Program-made: the position numbers and the translations under genes | Shown: one piece after another, positions 44,791 through 53,349 of the stretch | Layout: each line of letters starts with the position of its first letter | Numbering within the stretch: the stretch's first letter is position 1 | Notes under the pieces: generated by a model | Database searches by the model: none | The model's input: the letters and a program-made list of their open reading frames with translations, nothing else | What the model was told of the DNA's origin: nothing | DNA from: Brevundimonas terrae | GTDB taxonomy: Bacteria > Pseudomonadota > Alphaproteobacteria > Caulobacterales > Caulobacteraceae | Reading direction: 5' to 3' | NCBI RefSeq assembly: GCF_011761985.1 | Contig: NZ_JAASQT010000006.1 | Location: 1-64,000 of the forward strand | Length of the DNA stretch: 64,000 nt

Positions 44791-46737
44791 GTGTCAGAGA
44801 TTGAAATCTATCCGGTCCCCAAAGACCTTGCCGCCAAGGCCCACATGGATGCCGCCGGTTACGAAGCCGCCAGAAAGGCAGCACGCGAAACCCCCGATGC
44901 CTATTGGTCGAACGCCGCCAAACGTCTCGACTGGATGACCTTCCCGACCAAGATCAAGGACGTCTCGTTCAACAAGGCCGACTTCCGCATCAAATGGTTC
45001 GAGGACGGGGTGCTGAACGTCTCGGCCAACTGCATCGACCGCCACCTGCCCGCCCGCAAGGACGAGGTCGCCATCATCTGGGAAGGCGACGAGCCGACCG
45101 ACAGCGAACACGTCACCTATGGCCAGCTTCATGACCGCGTCTCGCGCCTGTCCAATGTGCTGAAGTCGAGCGGCGTCAAGAAGGGCGACCGCGTCACCAT
45201 CTATATGCCGATGATCCCCGAGGCCGCCTATGCCATGCTGGCCTGCGCCCGTATCGGGGCCGTCCATTCGGTGATCTTTGGCGGCTTCTCGCCCGACAGC
45301 ATCGCGGGCCGCATCGAGGACTGTCAGTCCACCTTTGTCATCACCGCCAATGAAGGCTGTCGCGGGGGCAAGCGGGTTCCGCTGAAAGCCAATGTCGACA
45401 AGGCGCTGGAAAAGGTCTCGGTCGAAAAGGTGCTGGTACTGCGCCACACCGATACCGCTACCCCGATGGCCGAGGGCCGCGACATTGACTGGCAAACGGC
45501 CGTGGATGCCGCCAGCCCTGACTGCCCGCCCGAGCCGATGGGGGCCGAAGACCCGCTCTTCATCCTCTATACGTCGGGATCAACCGGCAAGCCCAAGGGC
45601 GTTTTGCACACCACAGGCGGCTATCTGCTGTGGGCATCGTGGACGCACGAGCATGTGTTCGACTATCGCGCGGGTGAAGTCTTCTGGTGCACCGCCGATG
45701 TGGGCTGGGTGACGGGCCACTCCTATGCGGTTTACGGGCCTCTGGCCAATGCCGCCACCACCCTGTTCTTCGAGGGCATCCCCAACTATCCGACCGTGTC
45801 GCGCTTCTGGGATGTGGTGGACAAGCACAAGGTCAACATCTTCTACACCGCCCCCACCGCCATCCGCGCCCTGATGAAGGACGGCGATGATCCGGTGAAG
45901 TCCTCCAGCCGCGCCTCGCTTCGTCTGCTGGGCACGGTCGGCGAGCCGATCAATCCCGAGGCTTGGCGCTGGTATCACGAGGTCGTCGGCAACGGAAAAC
46001 TGCCCATCGTCGATACATGGTGGCAGACCGAAACGGGCGGCATCCTGATCTCGCCTCTGCCGGGGGCCACCGACCTGAAACCGGGTTCGGCCACCAAGCC
46101 ATTACCGGGGATCGAGCTGGAGATTGTCGATGCCGACGGTCAGGTTCTGGAAGGCGTGACCGAAGGCAATCTGTGTATCACCGACAGTTGGCCGGGCCAG
46201 ATGCGTACCGTTTACGGCGATGATGCCCGCTTCTTCGAGACCTATTTCTCGACCTATAAGGGCAAGTATTTCACCGGTGACGGCTGCCGCCGTGACGAGG
46301 ACGGCTATTACTGGATCACCGGCCGCGTCGATGATGTGATCAACGTGTCGGGCCACCGCATGGGCACCGCCGAGGTCGAAAGCGCGCTTGTGCTGCATCA
46401 CGATGTAGCCGAGGCCGCCGTGGTCGGCTTCCCTCACGATATCAAGGGTCAGGGCATCTATGCCTATGTCACGCTGAACGCCGATGTGATGCCATCGGAA
46501 GAACTGCGCCGCGCCCTGATTGCACAGGTCCGCAACGAGATCGGCCCCATCGCCGCACCCGACGTCATCCAGTGGGCCCCCGCCCTGCCCAAGACCCGAT
46601 CCGGCAAGATCATGCGCCGCATCCTGCGCAAGATTGCCGAAAACGAGATCGGCGCTCTGGGCGACACCTCCACCCTCGCCGATCCTTCCGTCGTGGACGA
46701 TCTGGTCAAGAACCGCGCCGCCGCCAAGGCCGCCTAA
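44791..46737 (+). CDS. acs: Acetyl-CoA synthetase
   Basis: A 648-aa AMP-forming ligase making acetyl-CoA from acetate, ATP and CoA. Core motifs are [57 protein letters not shown] and the C-terminal [15 protein letters not shown], whose Lys is the known acetylation control site of Acs. The start codon is GTG 44791 behind GGGAGA; it gives the normal N-terminus. It is probably co-transcribed with the porin gene under CrbS/CrbR-type control. Confidence 0.96.
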   Translation: MSEIEIYPVPKDLAAKAHMDAAGYEAARKAARETPDAYWSNAAKRLDWMTFPTKIKDVSFNKADFRIKWFEDGVLNVSANCIDRHLPARKDEVAIIWEGDEPTDSEHVTYGQLHDRVSRLSNVLKSSGVKKGDRVTIYMPMIPEAAYAMLACARIGAVHSVIFGGFSPDSIAGRIEDCQSTFVITANEGCRGGKRVPLKANVDKALEKVSVEKVLVLRHTDTATPMAEGRDIDWQTAVDAASPDCPPEPMGAEDPLFILYTSGSTGKPKGVLHTTGGYLLWASWTHEHVFDYRAGEVFWCTADVGWVTGHSYAVYGPLANAATTLFFEGIPNYPTVSRFWDVVDKHKVNIFYTAPTAIRALMKDGDDPVKSSSRASLRLLGTVGEPINPEAWRWYHEVVGNGKLPIVDTWWQTETGGILISPLPGATDLKPGSATKPLPGIELEIVDADGQVLEGVTEGNLCITDSWPGQMRTVYGDDARFFETYFSTYKGKYFTGDGCRRDEDGYYWITGRVDDVINVSGHRMGTAEVESALVLHHDVAEAAVVGFPHDIKGQGIYAYVTLNADVMPSEELRRALIAQVRNEIGPIAAPDVIQWAPALPKTRSGKIMRRILRKIAENEIGALGDTSTLADPSVVDDLVKNRAAAKAA

Positions 46738-46781
46738 GCTCCCCCACCATCCTGTCCCCTCACAAGTTCAGGATGAACGAG

Positions 46782-46820
46782 AAGCCCCGAACCGGATCGC
46801 CAACCGGTTCGGGGCTTTTT
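46782..46820 (+). terminator. Terminator of the porin-acs operon
   Basis: AAGCCCCGAACCGG (46782-46795) pairs perfectly with the complementary arm 46804-46817, followed by T residues. It separates acs from the convergent pseudouridine synthase gene. Confidence 0.92.
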
Positions 46821-46824
46821 CTTC

Positions 46825-47373
46825 TTAGCGCTCGACTTCCATCCATTCGCCTGGCGCAAGGCCGTCCAGCGTCCAGCGGCCCACGCTCCAGCGCACCAGA
46901 CGCAGGCAGGGCAGGTTCACCGCCGCGCACATACGGCGCACCTGGCGGTTGCGGCCCTCGGCAATCGTCACCTTGACCCAGCTATCTGGCACAGATTTGC
47001 GCACGCGGATCGGCGGCACGCGCTCCCACAACTGCGGATCATCAATCAGTTCGGCCTCGGCGGGACGCGTCATGCCGTCCTTCAGCATCACGCCACGGCG
47101 CAGCTGTTCCATCTGCTCTTCGGTGGCGATGCCCTCGACGTGGGCCAGATAGGTTTTCTTGGTCTTGTATTTCGGATCCGAAATCCGCGCCTGCAACCGC
47201 CCGTCGTCGGTCAGCAGCATCAGCCCCTCGCTGTCACGATCCAGCCTTCCCGCCGGATAGACGTTCGGCACATCGATGAAATCGGACAATGTCCGACGCT
47301 CCGAGCCTTCCGTCCCCTTGTCGGTAAACTGGCTCAACACATCAAACGGCTTGTTAAAAACGATAAGGGTCAT
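46825..47373 (-). CDS. rluE: RluE-type 23S rRNA pseudouridine synthase
   Basis: A 182-aa enzyme of the RsuA/RluE family. The catalytic Asp is D45 in [18 protein letters not shown]. The substrate-binding segments KTYLAHVEG and [29 protein letters not shown] are present. It lacks the S4 domain found in RsuA and RluB, as expected for RluE, which modifies one uridine in 23S rRNA. It stands alone between terminators. Confidence 0.88.
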   Translation of the reverse strand: MTLIVFNKPFDVLSQFTDKGTEGSERRTLSDFIDVPNVYPAGRLDRDSEGLMLLTDDGRLQARISDPKYKTKKTYLAHVEGIATEEQMEQLRRGVMLKDGMTRPAEAELIDDPQLWERVPPIRVRKSVPDSWVKVTIAEGRNRQVRRMCAAVNLPCLRLVRWSVGRWTLDGLAPGEWMEVER

Positions 47374-47422
47374 GAGGGGCTTTTAGCGCCCCTTGGGTCT
47401 GTCGTCACATCCCTTTAAAACA

Positions 47423-47450
47423 AAGGCTCCGAGCTTTCGCCCGGAGCCTT
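47423..47450. terminator. Terminator of the valine catabolic operon
   Basis: AAGGCTCCG (47423-47431) pairs with CGGAGCCTT (47442-47450) across a 10-nt loop, with weak T-rich flanks. It lies 24 bp beyond the mmsB stop. Confidence 0.65.
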
Positions 47451-47474
47451 CTTATTCGCATCTTCGCAGCTGGA

Positions 47475-48362
47475 TCAGCCCTGTTTGCCGCGCAGCATCT
47501 GCAACATGGCCGAGAAGTCTTTCTGGCCGTTGCCGAGGTTGTTGAACAGGGCGTAGAGGGCCTCGGCTTGGGCCGCGAGCGGGGTGGAGGCACCGGCCTT
47601 GGCGGCGGCGTCCTGGGCCAGCTTCAGGTCCTTGAGCATCATGGCGGTGGCAAAGCCGCCTTCATAGTTGCGGTTGGACGGGGCGGTCGGCACGGGGCCG
47701 GGCCACGGGTAATAGTTGCTCACGCTCCAGCACTGGCCGGACGACTTGGACGCGATTTCGAAGAAGCGCTCGGGGTCGAGGCCCAGCTTTTCGGCAAGGG
47801 CAATGGCTTCGCAGGTGCCGATCATCGAAATGCCCAGCAGCATGTTGTTGCAAATCTTGGCGGCTTGGCCCGCGCCATGGTCGCCCGCACGGATGGTGAT
47901 GCGGCTCATCGGCTCCAGCGCCGCTTCGACCTTGGCAAAGACGCCTTCGTCACAGCCGACCATGAAGGCCAGCGTGCCTGCATCCGCCGCCGCCGTGCCG
48001 CCCGAAACGGGGGCGTCGGCAAAGGTGAAACCAGCCTCGGTCGCCAACGTGGCCACCTTGCGGGCGGTGTCCACGTCGATGGTCGAGCAGTCCAGCAGCA
48101 GTGCCGACTTCGGCGCGTTCGGCAGAACCTGTTCGGAATAGACCGACATCACATGCGGGCCAGCGGGCAGCATGGTGATGACCACATCGGCCCCTGCCAC
48201 GGCTTCAGCCACAGACGCCACCGGCGTACAGCCCGCGGCTTCGGCGCGCTTCAGGGCATCGGCGGAAAGGTCGAACGCCATCACCTGATGGCCCGCCTTG
48301 GCCTGATTGGCAGCCATGCCGCCGCCCATATTGCCAAGGCCGATAAATGCGATCTTGCTCAT
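47475..48362 (-). CDS. mmsB: 3-Hydroxyisobutyrate dehydrogenase
   Basis: A 295-aa NAD+-dependent dehydrogenase converting 3-hydroxyisobutyrate to methylmalonate semialdehyde in valine breakdown. The N-terminal Rossmann motif IAFIGLGNMGGGMAANQAKAGHQV and the substrate motif DAPVSGGTAAADAGTLAFMVG are present, with catalytic Lys in GHGAGQAAKICNNM. It is the last gene of the mmsA operon, 30 bp after the hydrolase gene. Confidence 0.94.
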   Translation of the reverse strand: MSKIAFIGLGNMGGGMAANQAKAGHQVMAFDLSADALKRAEAAGCTPVASVAEAVAGADVVITMLPAGPHVMSVYSEQVLPNAPKSALLLDCSTIDVDTARKVATLATEAGFTFADAPVSGGTAAADAGTLAFMVGCDEGVFAKVEAALEPMSRITIRAGDHGAGQAAKICNNMLLGISMIGTCEAIALAEKLGLDPERFFEIASKSSGQCWSVSNYYPWPGPVPTAPSNRNYEGGFATAMMLKDLKLAQDAAAKAGASTPLAAQAEALYALFNNLGNGQKDFSAMLQMLRGKQG

Positions 48363-48392
48363 GGTTTCTTCCCTAAATTTGGCGTCGCTTGA

Positions 48393-49442
48393 TTAAGCCA
48401 GCGGCGTCCAAGATTGGTCTTGTGGCAGGGGCGCAAACAGCGCCTCCACACTTGCATCACTAACGCCCGAAATGTCTGCGGGCTGCCAGTTCGGCGCATT
48501 GTCCTTGTCGATGATGACAGCGCGGACGCCCTCCTGGAAATCGTGGGTCGAGACCACACGGCCCCCCAGCGCATATTCCATCGCCATGTTGTCGGCGAAG
48601 GACTTCATGCCCGCGCCCAGACGGATTTGGCGGAGCGAAACCTTCAGCGATTGCGGCGACTTGGTTTTCAGGATCGACAACTGTTTCAGCGCCCATTCTG
48701 AACCGTCCGCTTCGAGCGCGGCGAAGATCTCCTCGACGCGGTCAAACCCGAACAGACGGTCGATGGCTTCGCGATGAGCGTTCAGAGGCGCATCCCCTGC
48801 ATCGCCCGACACACGATCAGCGACCGATTTCGGGTCTGATGGATTTGCCATCAGATCGGCCTTCAGCGCCTCGACAGCATCCGACGCGACATAGTGGGTG
48901 TGAATGCCCAGAGCCACCGTATCGGCAGCCTTCAAGCGCGCACCCGTCAGTGCCAGCCAAACTCCCGTCTGGCCCGCAAGGCGCGGCAAGAACCAGCCAC
49001 CGCCCACATCGGGGAACAGGCCGATACCCGTTTCCGGCATGGCATAGGTGGTGCGTTCCGTGGCGATACGCACATCGGCAGGCTCGGAAATACCGACGCC
49101 GCCACCCATGACGATCCCGTCCACAATGGCGGTAATCGGCTTAGGGTATTCGAACATCAGATGGTTCAACTGATATTCGGTATGGAAGAAGGCCTTGGCC
49201 TCGGAAGCATCGCCCGCGCCGCTTTCGGCAATCATGCGGATGTCGCCACCCGCACAAAAACCGCGCTCTCCCGCATGGTCGATCAGGACCGAAGAGACGG
49301 CATCATCCGCCTTCCACGCCTGCAAAGCCTCGATCATCGCCTCGCACATGGCGCGGTTCAGCGCGTGGATGGCCTTGGGTCGGTTCAGCGTGATCCGGCC
49401 AACGCCATTCTCGATACGGGTGATGACTTCAGCTTCGCTCAT
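48393..49442 (-). CDS. 3-Hydroxyisobutyryl-CoA hydrolase
   Basis: A 349-aa crotonase-fold enzyme. The oxyanion-hole segment GERGFCAGGDIRMIAE and the family block GIVMGGGVGISEPADVRIATERTTYAMPETGIGLFPDVGGGWFLPRL identify the HIBCH group over simple enoyl-CoA hydratases. It releases 3-hydroxyisobutyrate from its CoA ester in valine catabolism. It overlaps the acyl-CoA dehydrogenase gene by four bases. The preceding hydratase step has no gene in this operon. Confidence 0.9.
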   Translation of the reverse strand: MSEAEVITRIENGVGRITLNRPKAIHALNRAMCEAMIEALQAWKADDAVSSVLIDHAGERGFCAGGDIRMIAESGAGDASEAKAFFHTEYQLNHLMFEYPKPITAIVDGIVMGGGVGISEPADVRIATERTTYAMPETGIGLFPDVGGGWFLPRLAGQTGVWLALTGARLKAADTVALGIHTHYVASDAVEALKADLMANPSDPKSVADRVSGDAGDAPLNAHREAIDRLFGFDRVEEIFAALEADGSEWALKQLSILKTKSPQSLKVSLRQIRLGAGMKSFADNMAMEYALGGRVVSTHDFQEGVRAVIIDKDNAPNWQPADISGVSDASVEALFAPLPQDQSWTPLA

Positions 49443-50575
49443 TTGGACATCTCTCTGGACACGATCACGCGCATGATCTCGTTGGTGCCTTCAAGGATAC
49501 GATGAACGCGCAGATCACGCACGATGCGTTCCAGCGGATAGTCCTTCAGATAGCCATAGCCGCCGTGCAGTTGCAGGGCATCATCGGCAATCGCAAAGCC
49601 CGCATCGGTGGCAAAGCGCTTGGCCATGGCGCACCATTTGGTCTTTTCGGGATGCGCCGTATCAATGGCCCATGCGCCGCGACGCACCATCAGGCGGGCA
49701 GCATCCAGATCGGTGGCCATATCGGCCAGTTTGAACTGGGTGTTCTGGAACTCGCCGATAGCCTTGCCGAACTGTTTGCGGCCGGCGACGTATTCCTGCG
49801 CCGTTTCGAGCGCCAGACGCGCCCCGCCCAGCGAACAGGCGGCGATGTTCAGACGGCCGCCATCCAGACCCGCCATGGCATATTTGAAACCGTCGCCCTC
49901 GGTGCCGATCAGGTTCGCGACCGGCACGCGGCAGTTGTCGAAGACGACCTCGGCGGTCGGCTGGGCGTTCCAACCCATCTTCTTTTCATTGCCGCCGAAG
50001 GACAGACCCTGCGTGCCGTTTTCAACGACAATAGCCGAGATACCCTTGGCACCCTCACCACCGGTGCGGACCATCACGACGTAAACGTCCGATGCGCCTG
50101 CGCCCGAGATAAAGGCCTTGGAGCCGTTCAGCACATAGTGGTCGCCATCACGCACCGCCGTGGTGCGCAGCGCCGCCGCGTCCGAGCCGGAACCCGGCTC
50201 GGTCAGGCAATAGCTGGCGATCTTGTCCATCGAGACCAGCGACGGCACCATGCGGGCGCGAAGCTCGGACGATCCGAACTTGTCGATCATCCACGAGGCC
50301 ATGTTGTGGATCGAGATGAAGGCCGCTGTCGCCACGTCACCGCGCGACAGCTCTTCAAAAATCACCGCCGCTTCCATACGACCAAGACCCATGCCGCCGT
50401 GTTCTTCGCCGACATAGATACCGGCAAAGCCCATTTCGGCAGCGAGCTTCAGCTGCTCGCGCGGGAAGTGTTTTTCTTCATCCCACTTGGCCGAGTGCGG
50501 CAGCAGTTCGGCCTCGGCAAAGGCGCGGGCCGCCTCTTCGATGGCCCGCTGGTCTTCGTTCAGTTGGAAGTCCAT
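49439..50575 (-). CDS. Acyl-CoA dehydrogenase (probable isobutyryl-CoA dehydrogenase)
   Basis: A 378-aa flavoprotein with the standard ACAD motifs CLTEPGSGSDAAAL, GSKAFISGAG and the C-terminal GGYGYLKDYPLERIVRDLRVHRILEGTNEIMRVIVSREM. Its place between mmsA and the hydroxyisobutyryl-CoA hydrolase gene points to isobutyryl-CoA as substrate. That is a context inference, since short-chain ACADs are hard to separate by eye. It overlaps the hydrolase gene by four bases and lies 10 bp after mmsA. Confidence 0.9.
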   Translation of the reverse strand: MDFQLNEDQRAIEEAARAFAEAELLPHSAKWDEEKHFPREQLKLAAEMGFAGIYVGEEHGGMGLGRMEAAVIFEELSRGDVATAAFISIHNMASWMIDKFGSSELRARMVPSLVSMDKIASYCLTEPGSGSDAAALRTTAVRDGDHYVLNGSKAFISGAGASDVYVVMVRTGGEGAKGISAIVVENGTQGLSFGGNEKKMGWNAQPTAEVVFDNCRVPVANLIGTEGDGFKYAMAGLDGGRLNIAACSLGGARLALETAQEYVAGRKQFGKAIGEFQNTQFKLADMATDLDAARLMVRRGAWAIDTAHPEKTKWCAMAKRFATDAGFAIADDALQLHGGYGYLKDYPLERIVRDLRVHRILEGTNEIMRVIVSREMSK

Positions 50576-50585
50576 GCCGTCACCC

Positions 50586-52088
50586 TTAACCCATGGTCGG
50601 GATGACGAAGGACGAGTCCGTGTGTTCCAGTTCGCTGTCGGGCCAGCGGGCGGTCACGGTCTTGGTCTTGGTCCAGAAACGGACGCCTTCCATGCCGTGC
50701 TGGTTGATGTCGCCAAACGCCGAGCGCTTCCAGCCACCGAAGGTGTGATAGGCGACCGGCACCGGAATCGGCACGTTGATGCCGACCATGCCCACGTTCA
50801 CACGCGCCGCGAAATCACGCGCTGCACGACCGTTCTGGGTGAAGATGGCAACACCGTTGCCGTACTGGTGGTTCGACGGCAGGCTGAGGGCTTCTTCGAA
50901 GCTTGCGGCACGCACGATTTGCAGCACCGGACCGAAGATTTCTTCCTTATAGGCCGACATTTCCGGCTTCACATGGTCGAACAGCGACGGGCCGATGAAG
51001 AAGCCCTTCTCGTGACCTTGCAGGCTGAACTCGCGGCCATCGACGACCAGTTCTGCACCTTCTTCGACGCCCTTATTGATCCAGCCGATCACGCGCTCTT
51101 TGTGCGCTTGGGTGACCACCGGACCATAGTGGGCGTCATTGTCGGTGGACACGCCAACGCGCAGGTTCGGGATTTCCGAGACCAGACGCTCGCGCAGTTC
51201 GTCTGCGGTGCGCTGGCCGACCGGAACAACAACCGGCAGCGCCATGCAGCGCTCGCCAGCCGAGCCGAAGGCTGCGCCGGTCAGGTCCTTGATGACCTGA
51301 TCCATGTCGGCGTCCGGCAGGATGATGCCGTGGTTCTTGGCACCGCCCATGGCCTGAACGCGCTTATGGTTCTGGGCACCCTTTTGATAGACATAGTGGG
51401 CGATGTCGGACGACCCGACGAAGCTGACGGCGTGAACCAGCGGATGCTCGAGGATGGCGTCCACGGCGACCTTGTCACCATGCACCACGTTCAGCACACC
51501 GGCAGGGGCACCGGCTTCCATCATCAGTTCGCCCAGTCGCACCGGCAGGGACGGATCACGCTCGGACGGCTTGAGGATAAAGGTGTTACCGGCGGCAATC
51601 GCCACGCCGAACATCCACATCGGGATCATGGCCGGGAAGTTGAACGGGGTGATACCCGCCACCACGCCCAGCGGCTGGCGCATGGAATAGACATCGATGC
51701 CCGGACCGGCGCCAAAGGTGTATTCACCCTTCTGGGCGTGCGGGATGCCACAGGCGAACTCGATCACTTCCAGACCGCGCTGGATGTCGCCCTTGGAGTC
51801 AGCGATGACCTTGCCGTGTTCTTTGGACAGCAGGGCGGCCAGCTCGTCGATATTGGCTTCGACCAGACGCTTGAACTCGAACATCACGCGGGCGCGGCGT
51901 TGCGGATTGGTGTTGGACCAGCCCTCGAAAGCGGCCTGCGCGGCCTGAACGGCCTTGTCCATTTCCGACACGGTGGCCAGTTGCACGCGGGCCTGAACCT
52001 CGCCGGTGTTCGGATCGAACACGTCGCCGAACTTGCCCGAAGCGCCCGTGAAGCTGCTGCCGTTGATGAAGTGGTTGATGTCGCGCAT
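50586..52088 (-). CDS. mmsA: Methylmalonate-semialdehyde dehydrogenase (CoA-acylating)
   Basis: A 500-aa dehydrogenase that makes propionyl-CoA from methylmalonate semialdehyde. It has the N-terminal family sequence HFINGSSFTGASGKFGDVFDPNTGEVQARV, catalytic Cys in GSAGERCMALPVV, and PFNFPAMIPMWMFGVAIAAGN. It is the first gene of the valine operon, divergent from a LysR gene that probably controls it. Confidence 0.95.
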   Translation of the reverse strand: MRDINHFINGSSFTGASGKFGDVFDPNTGEVQARVQLATVSEMDKAVQAAQAAFEGWSNTNPQRRARVMFEFKRLVEANIDELAALLSKEHGKVIADSKGDIQRGLEVIEFACGIPHAQKGEYTFGAGPGIDVYSMRQPLGVVAGITPFNFPAMIPMWMFGVAIAAGNTFILKPSERDPSLPVRLGELMMEAGAPAGVLNVVHGDKVAVDAILEHPLVHAVSFVGSSDIAHYVYQKGAQNHKRVQAMGGAKNHGIILPDADMDQVIKDLTGAAFGSAGERCMALPVVVPVGQRTADELRERLVSEIPNLRVGVSTDNDAHYGPVVTQAHKERVIGWINKGVEEGAELVVDGREFSLQGHEKGFFIGPSLFDHVKPEMSAYKEEIFGPVLQIVRAASFEEALSLPSNHQYGNGVAIFTQNGRAARDFAARVNVGMVGINVPIPVPVAYHTFGGWKRSAFGDINQHGMEGVRFWTKTKTVTARWPDSELEHTDSSFVIPTMG

Positions 52089-52180
52089 AGCGTCCCGCCC
52101 TTCCTGATGTTTCCAGAGGTGACCGGACTTTTCCGGCTCGTTACCTCATGTCCTATCAATCCTGCCCGACTTGCCATAAT

Positions 52181-52209
52181 GCAATAACGCAATACCTATG
52201 ATGCAAATA
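52181..52209. promoter_or_regulatory. Direct repeats in the mmsA-LysR divergent region
   Basis: GCAATA occurs at 52181-52186 and again at 52189-52194, and GCAAATA at 52203-52209. They lie within 45 bp of the LysR start and about 95-120 bp from mmsA. They are candidate LysR-binding half-sites, though no clear T-N11-A dyad could be fixed. Confidence 0.35.
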
Positions 52210-52222
52210 TGCAGGACAGCAA

Positions 52223-53098
52223 ATGTTCGACTGGGATGATGCACGTGTCTTTGCCGAGGCGGCCCGCTCGGGAACGCTGGGCCGTGCCAGTGACAGGCTG
52301 GGCATGGATGCCGCCACGGTCGGGCGCCGCGTCGCCAGACTGGAGACGGCGCTGAAAGCCACACTGGTGGTACGCGACCGCTCGGGATTGCGCCTGACGG
52401 CGGCGGGGGCACAGTTCCTGAAATCCATCGAGGCCGCCGAACACGCGCTGCACGAAGGTGAGCAGGCTGTGCGGCCCGATACCGTCAGCGGCACGGTCAG
52501 GATTTCTACCTCCGAGGGGTTCGGCACCGCCATTCTGGCCCCCGCCCTGCCGCGCCTTTTGCGCGAAGGGCGCGGTATCCGTATCGAACTGGCGGCAAAC
52601 TCGGGCTTTCTGTCACCGTCCAGCCGCGAGGTCGATCTGGCCATCACCCTCAGCCAGCCCGATGCCGCCCGCCTCGTGACGACGCCGCTGACCGACTATC
52701 AACTGGCCCTGTATGCCCACCCCGACTATCTGGCCGCACACGGCACCCCCGAGAGTATTGCGGCACTGGGCCAGCATGTGATGACCGGCTATGTCGAGGA
52801 CCTGATCTATGCGCCGGAGTTGAACTATCTGGGCGAGGTATCCGCCGGTCTTCATGCACGGCTGGCTTCGTCTTCGATCCGCGCCCAACAAGAGATTATC
52901 GGCTCTGGCGGGGCCATCGGGGTGCTGCCCTGTTTCATGGCCGACGGGCTGGTGCGGATATTGCCGCAGGTGCTGCTGCAACGCCGTTTCTGGCTGAGCA
53001 TCCACCGCGATCTGGCCGACACAGCCCGCATCCGCACGGTGACGCGCTGGATCAGGGCGCTGTGCGAAGATCAGGGGCCTCGGTTAAATCCCCTCTAA
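52223..53098 (+). CDS. LysR-family transcriptional regulator
   Basis: A 291-aa regulator. The winged helix-turn-helix is at about residues 4-60 (DARVFAEAARSGTLGRASDRLGMDAATVGRRVARLETAL), followed by the substrate-binding fold. It is divergent from mmsA, so control of valine catabolism is the simplest inference. It could instead be an unrelated AldR-type neighbour. No strong ribosome-binding site precedes the ATG (GGACAGCAA). The stop codon directly adjoins a structured repeat region. Confidence 0.88.
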   Translation: MFDWDDARVFAEAARSGTLGRASDRLGMDAATVGRRVARLETALKATLVVRDRSGLRLTAAGAQFLKSIEAAEHALHEGEQAVRPDTVSGTVRISTSEGFGTAILAPALPRLLREGRGIRIELAANSGFLSPSSREVDLAITLSQPDAARLVTTPLTDYQLALYAHPDYLAAHGTPESIAALGQHVMTGYVEDLIYAPELNYLGEVSAGLHARLASSSIRAQQEIIGSGGAIGVLPCFMADGLVRILPQVLLQRRFWLSIHRDLADTARIRTVTRWIRALCEDQGPRLNPL

Positions 53099-53239
53099 GC
53101 GCCGCCATCATCCGACAAGCCGCGTATGCGGCGCAGATCGGGGGACCCAGCGGCACCGGAGGTGATCTTGGTTTCACCCACGGTGCCTGCTGTTTTCGCG
53201 CTATCGCGCGCCGCTGGGTCCTCCGGTCAAGCCGGAGGA
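53099..53239. repeat. Complex intergenic inverted-repeat element
   Basis: It contains a hairpin GCGCCGC/GCGGCGC (53099-53105 with 53128-53134), with a nested GCCGC/GCGGC alternative. Next is a 12-bp outer stem GGACCCAGCGGC (53143-53154) with 53210-53221. That stem encloses GGCACCG/CGGTGCC (53152-53158 with 53181-53187), GGTGA/TCACC and CGCG-ctat-CGCG. Last is TCCTCCGG/CCGGAGGA (53219-53226 with 53232-53239). Some arms overlap, so alternative folds are possible. The final part resembles dispersed intergenic repeats common in alphaproteobacteria. Confidence 0.7.
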
Positions 53240-53263
53240 TGACGAAGGGATTTAGATAGTCGC

Positions 53264-53349
53264 CTCCATTAAATCGGCGCTACTCCTTCGTTGGTCGCTC
53301 CGATTAAATCGGGGCAGCTTCCCTATTGGTCGCCCCGATTAGATCGGGG
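53264..53349. repeat. Tandem 34-35 bp repeat running into the metalloprotease stop
   Basis: Two and a half units start at 53264, 53298 and 53333. Each opens with CTCC or CCCC and a palindrome CCGATTAAATCGG-like core. The first two units end in TTGGTCG. The third unit's core CCCCGAT-tag-ATCGGGG overlaps the last codons and the stop of the minus-strand metalloprotease gene (GAPI then TAA). Confidence 0.75.

Noticed and set aside
51281..51481. Small frame antisense or shifted within mmsA
   Set aside because: Lies inside the conserved mmsA coding region with no start signal.
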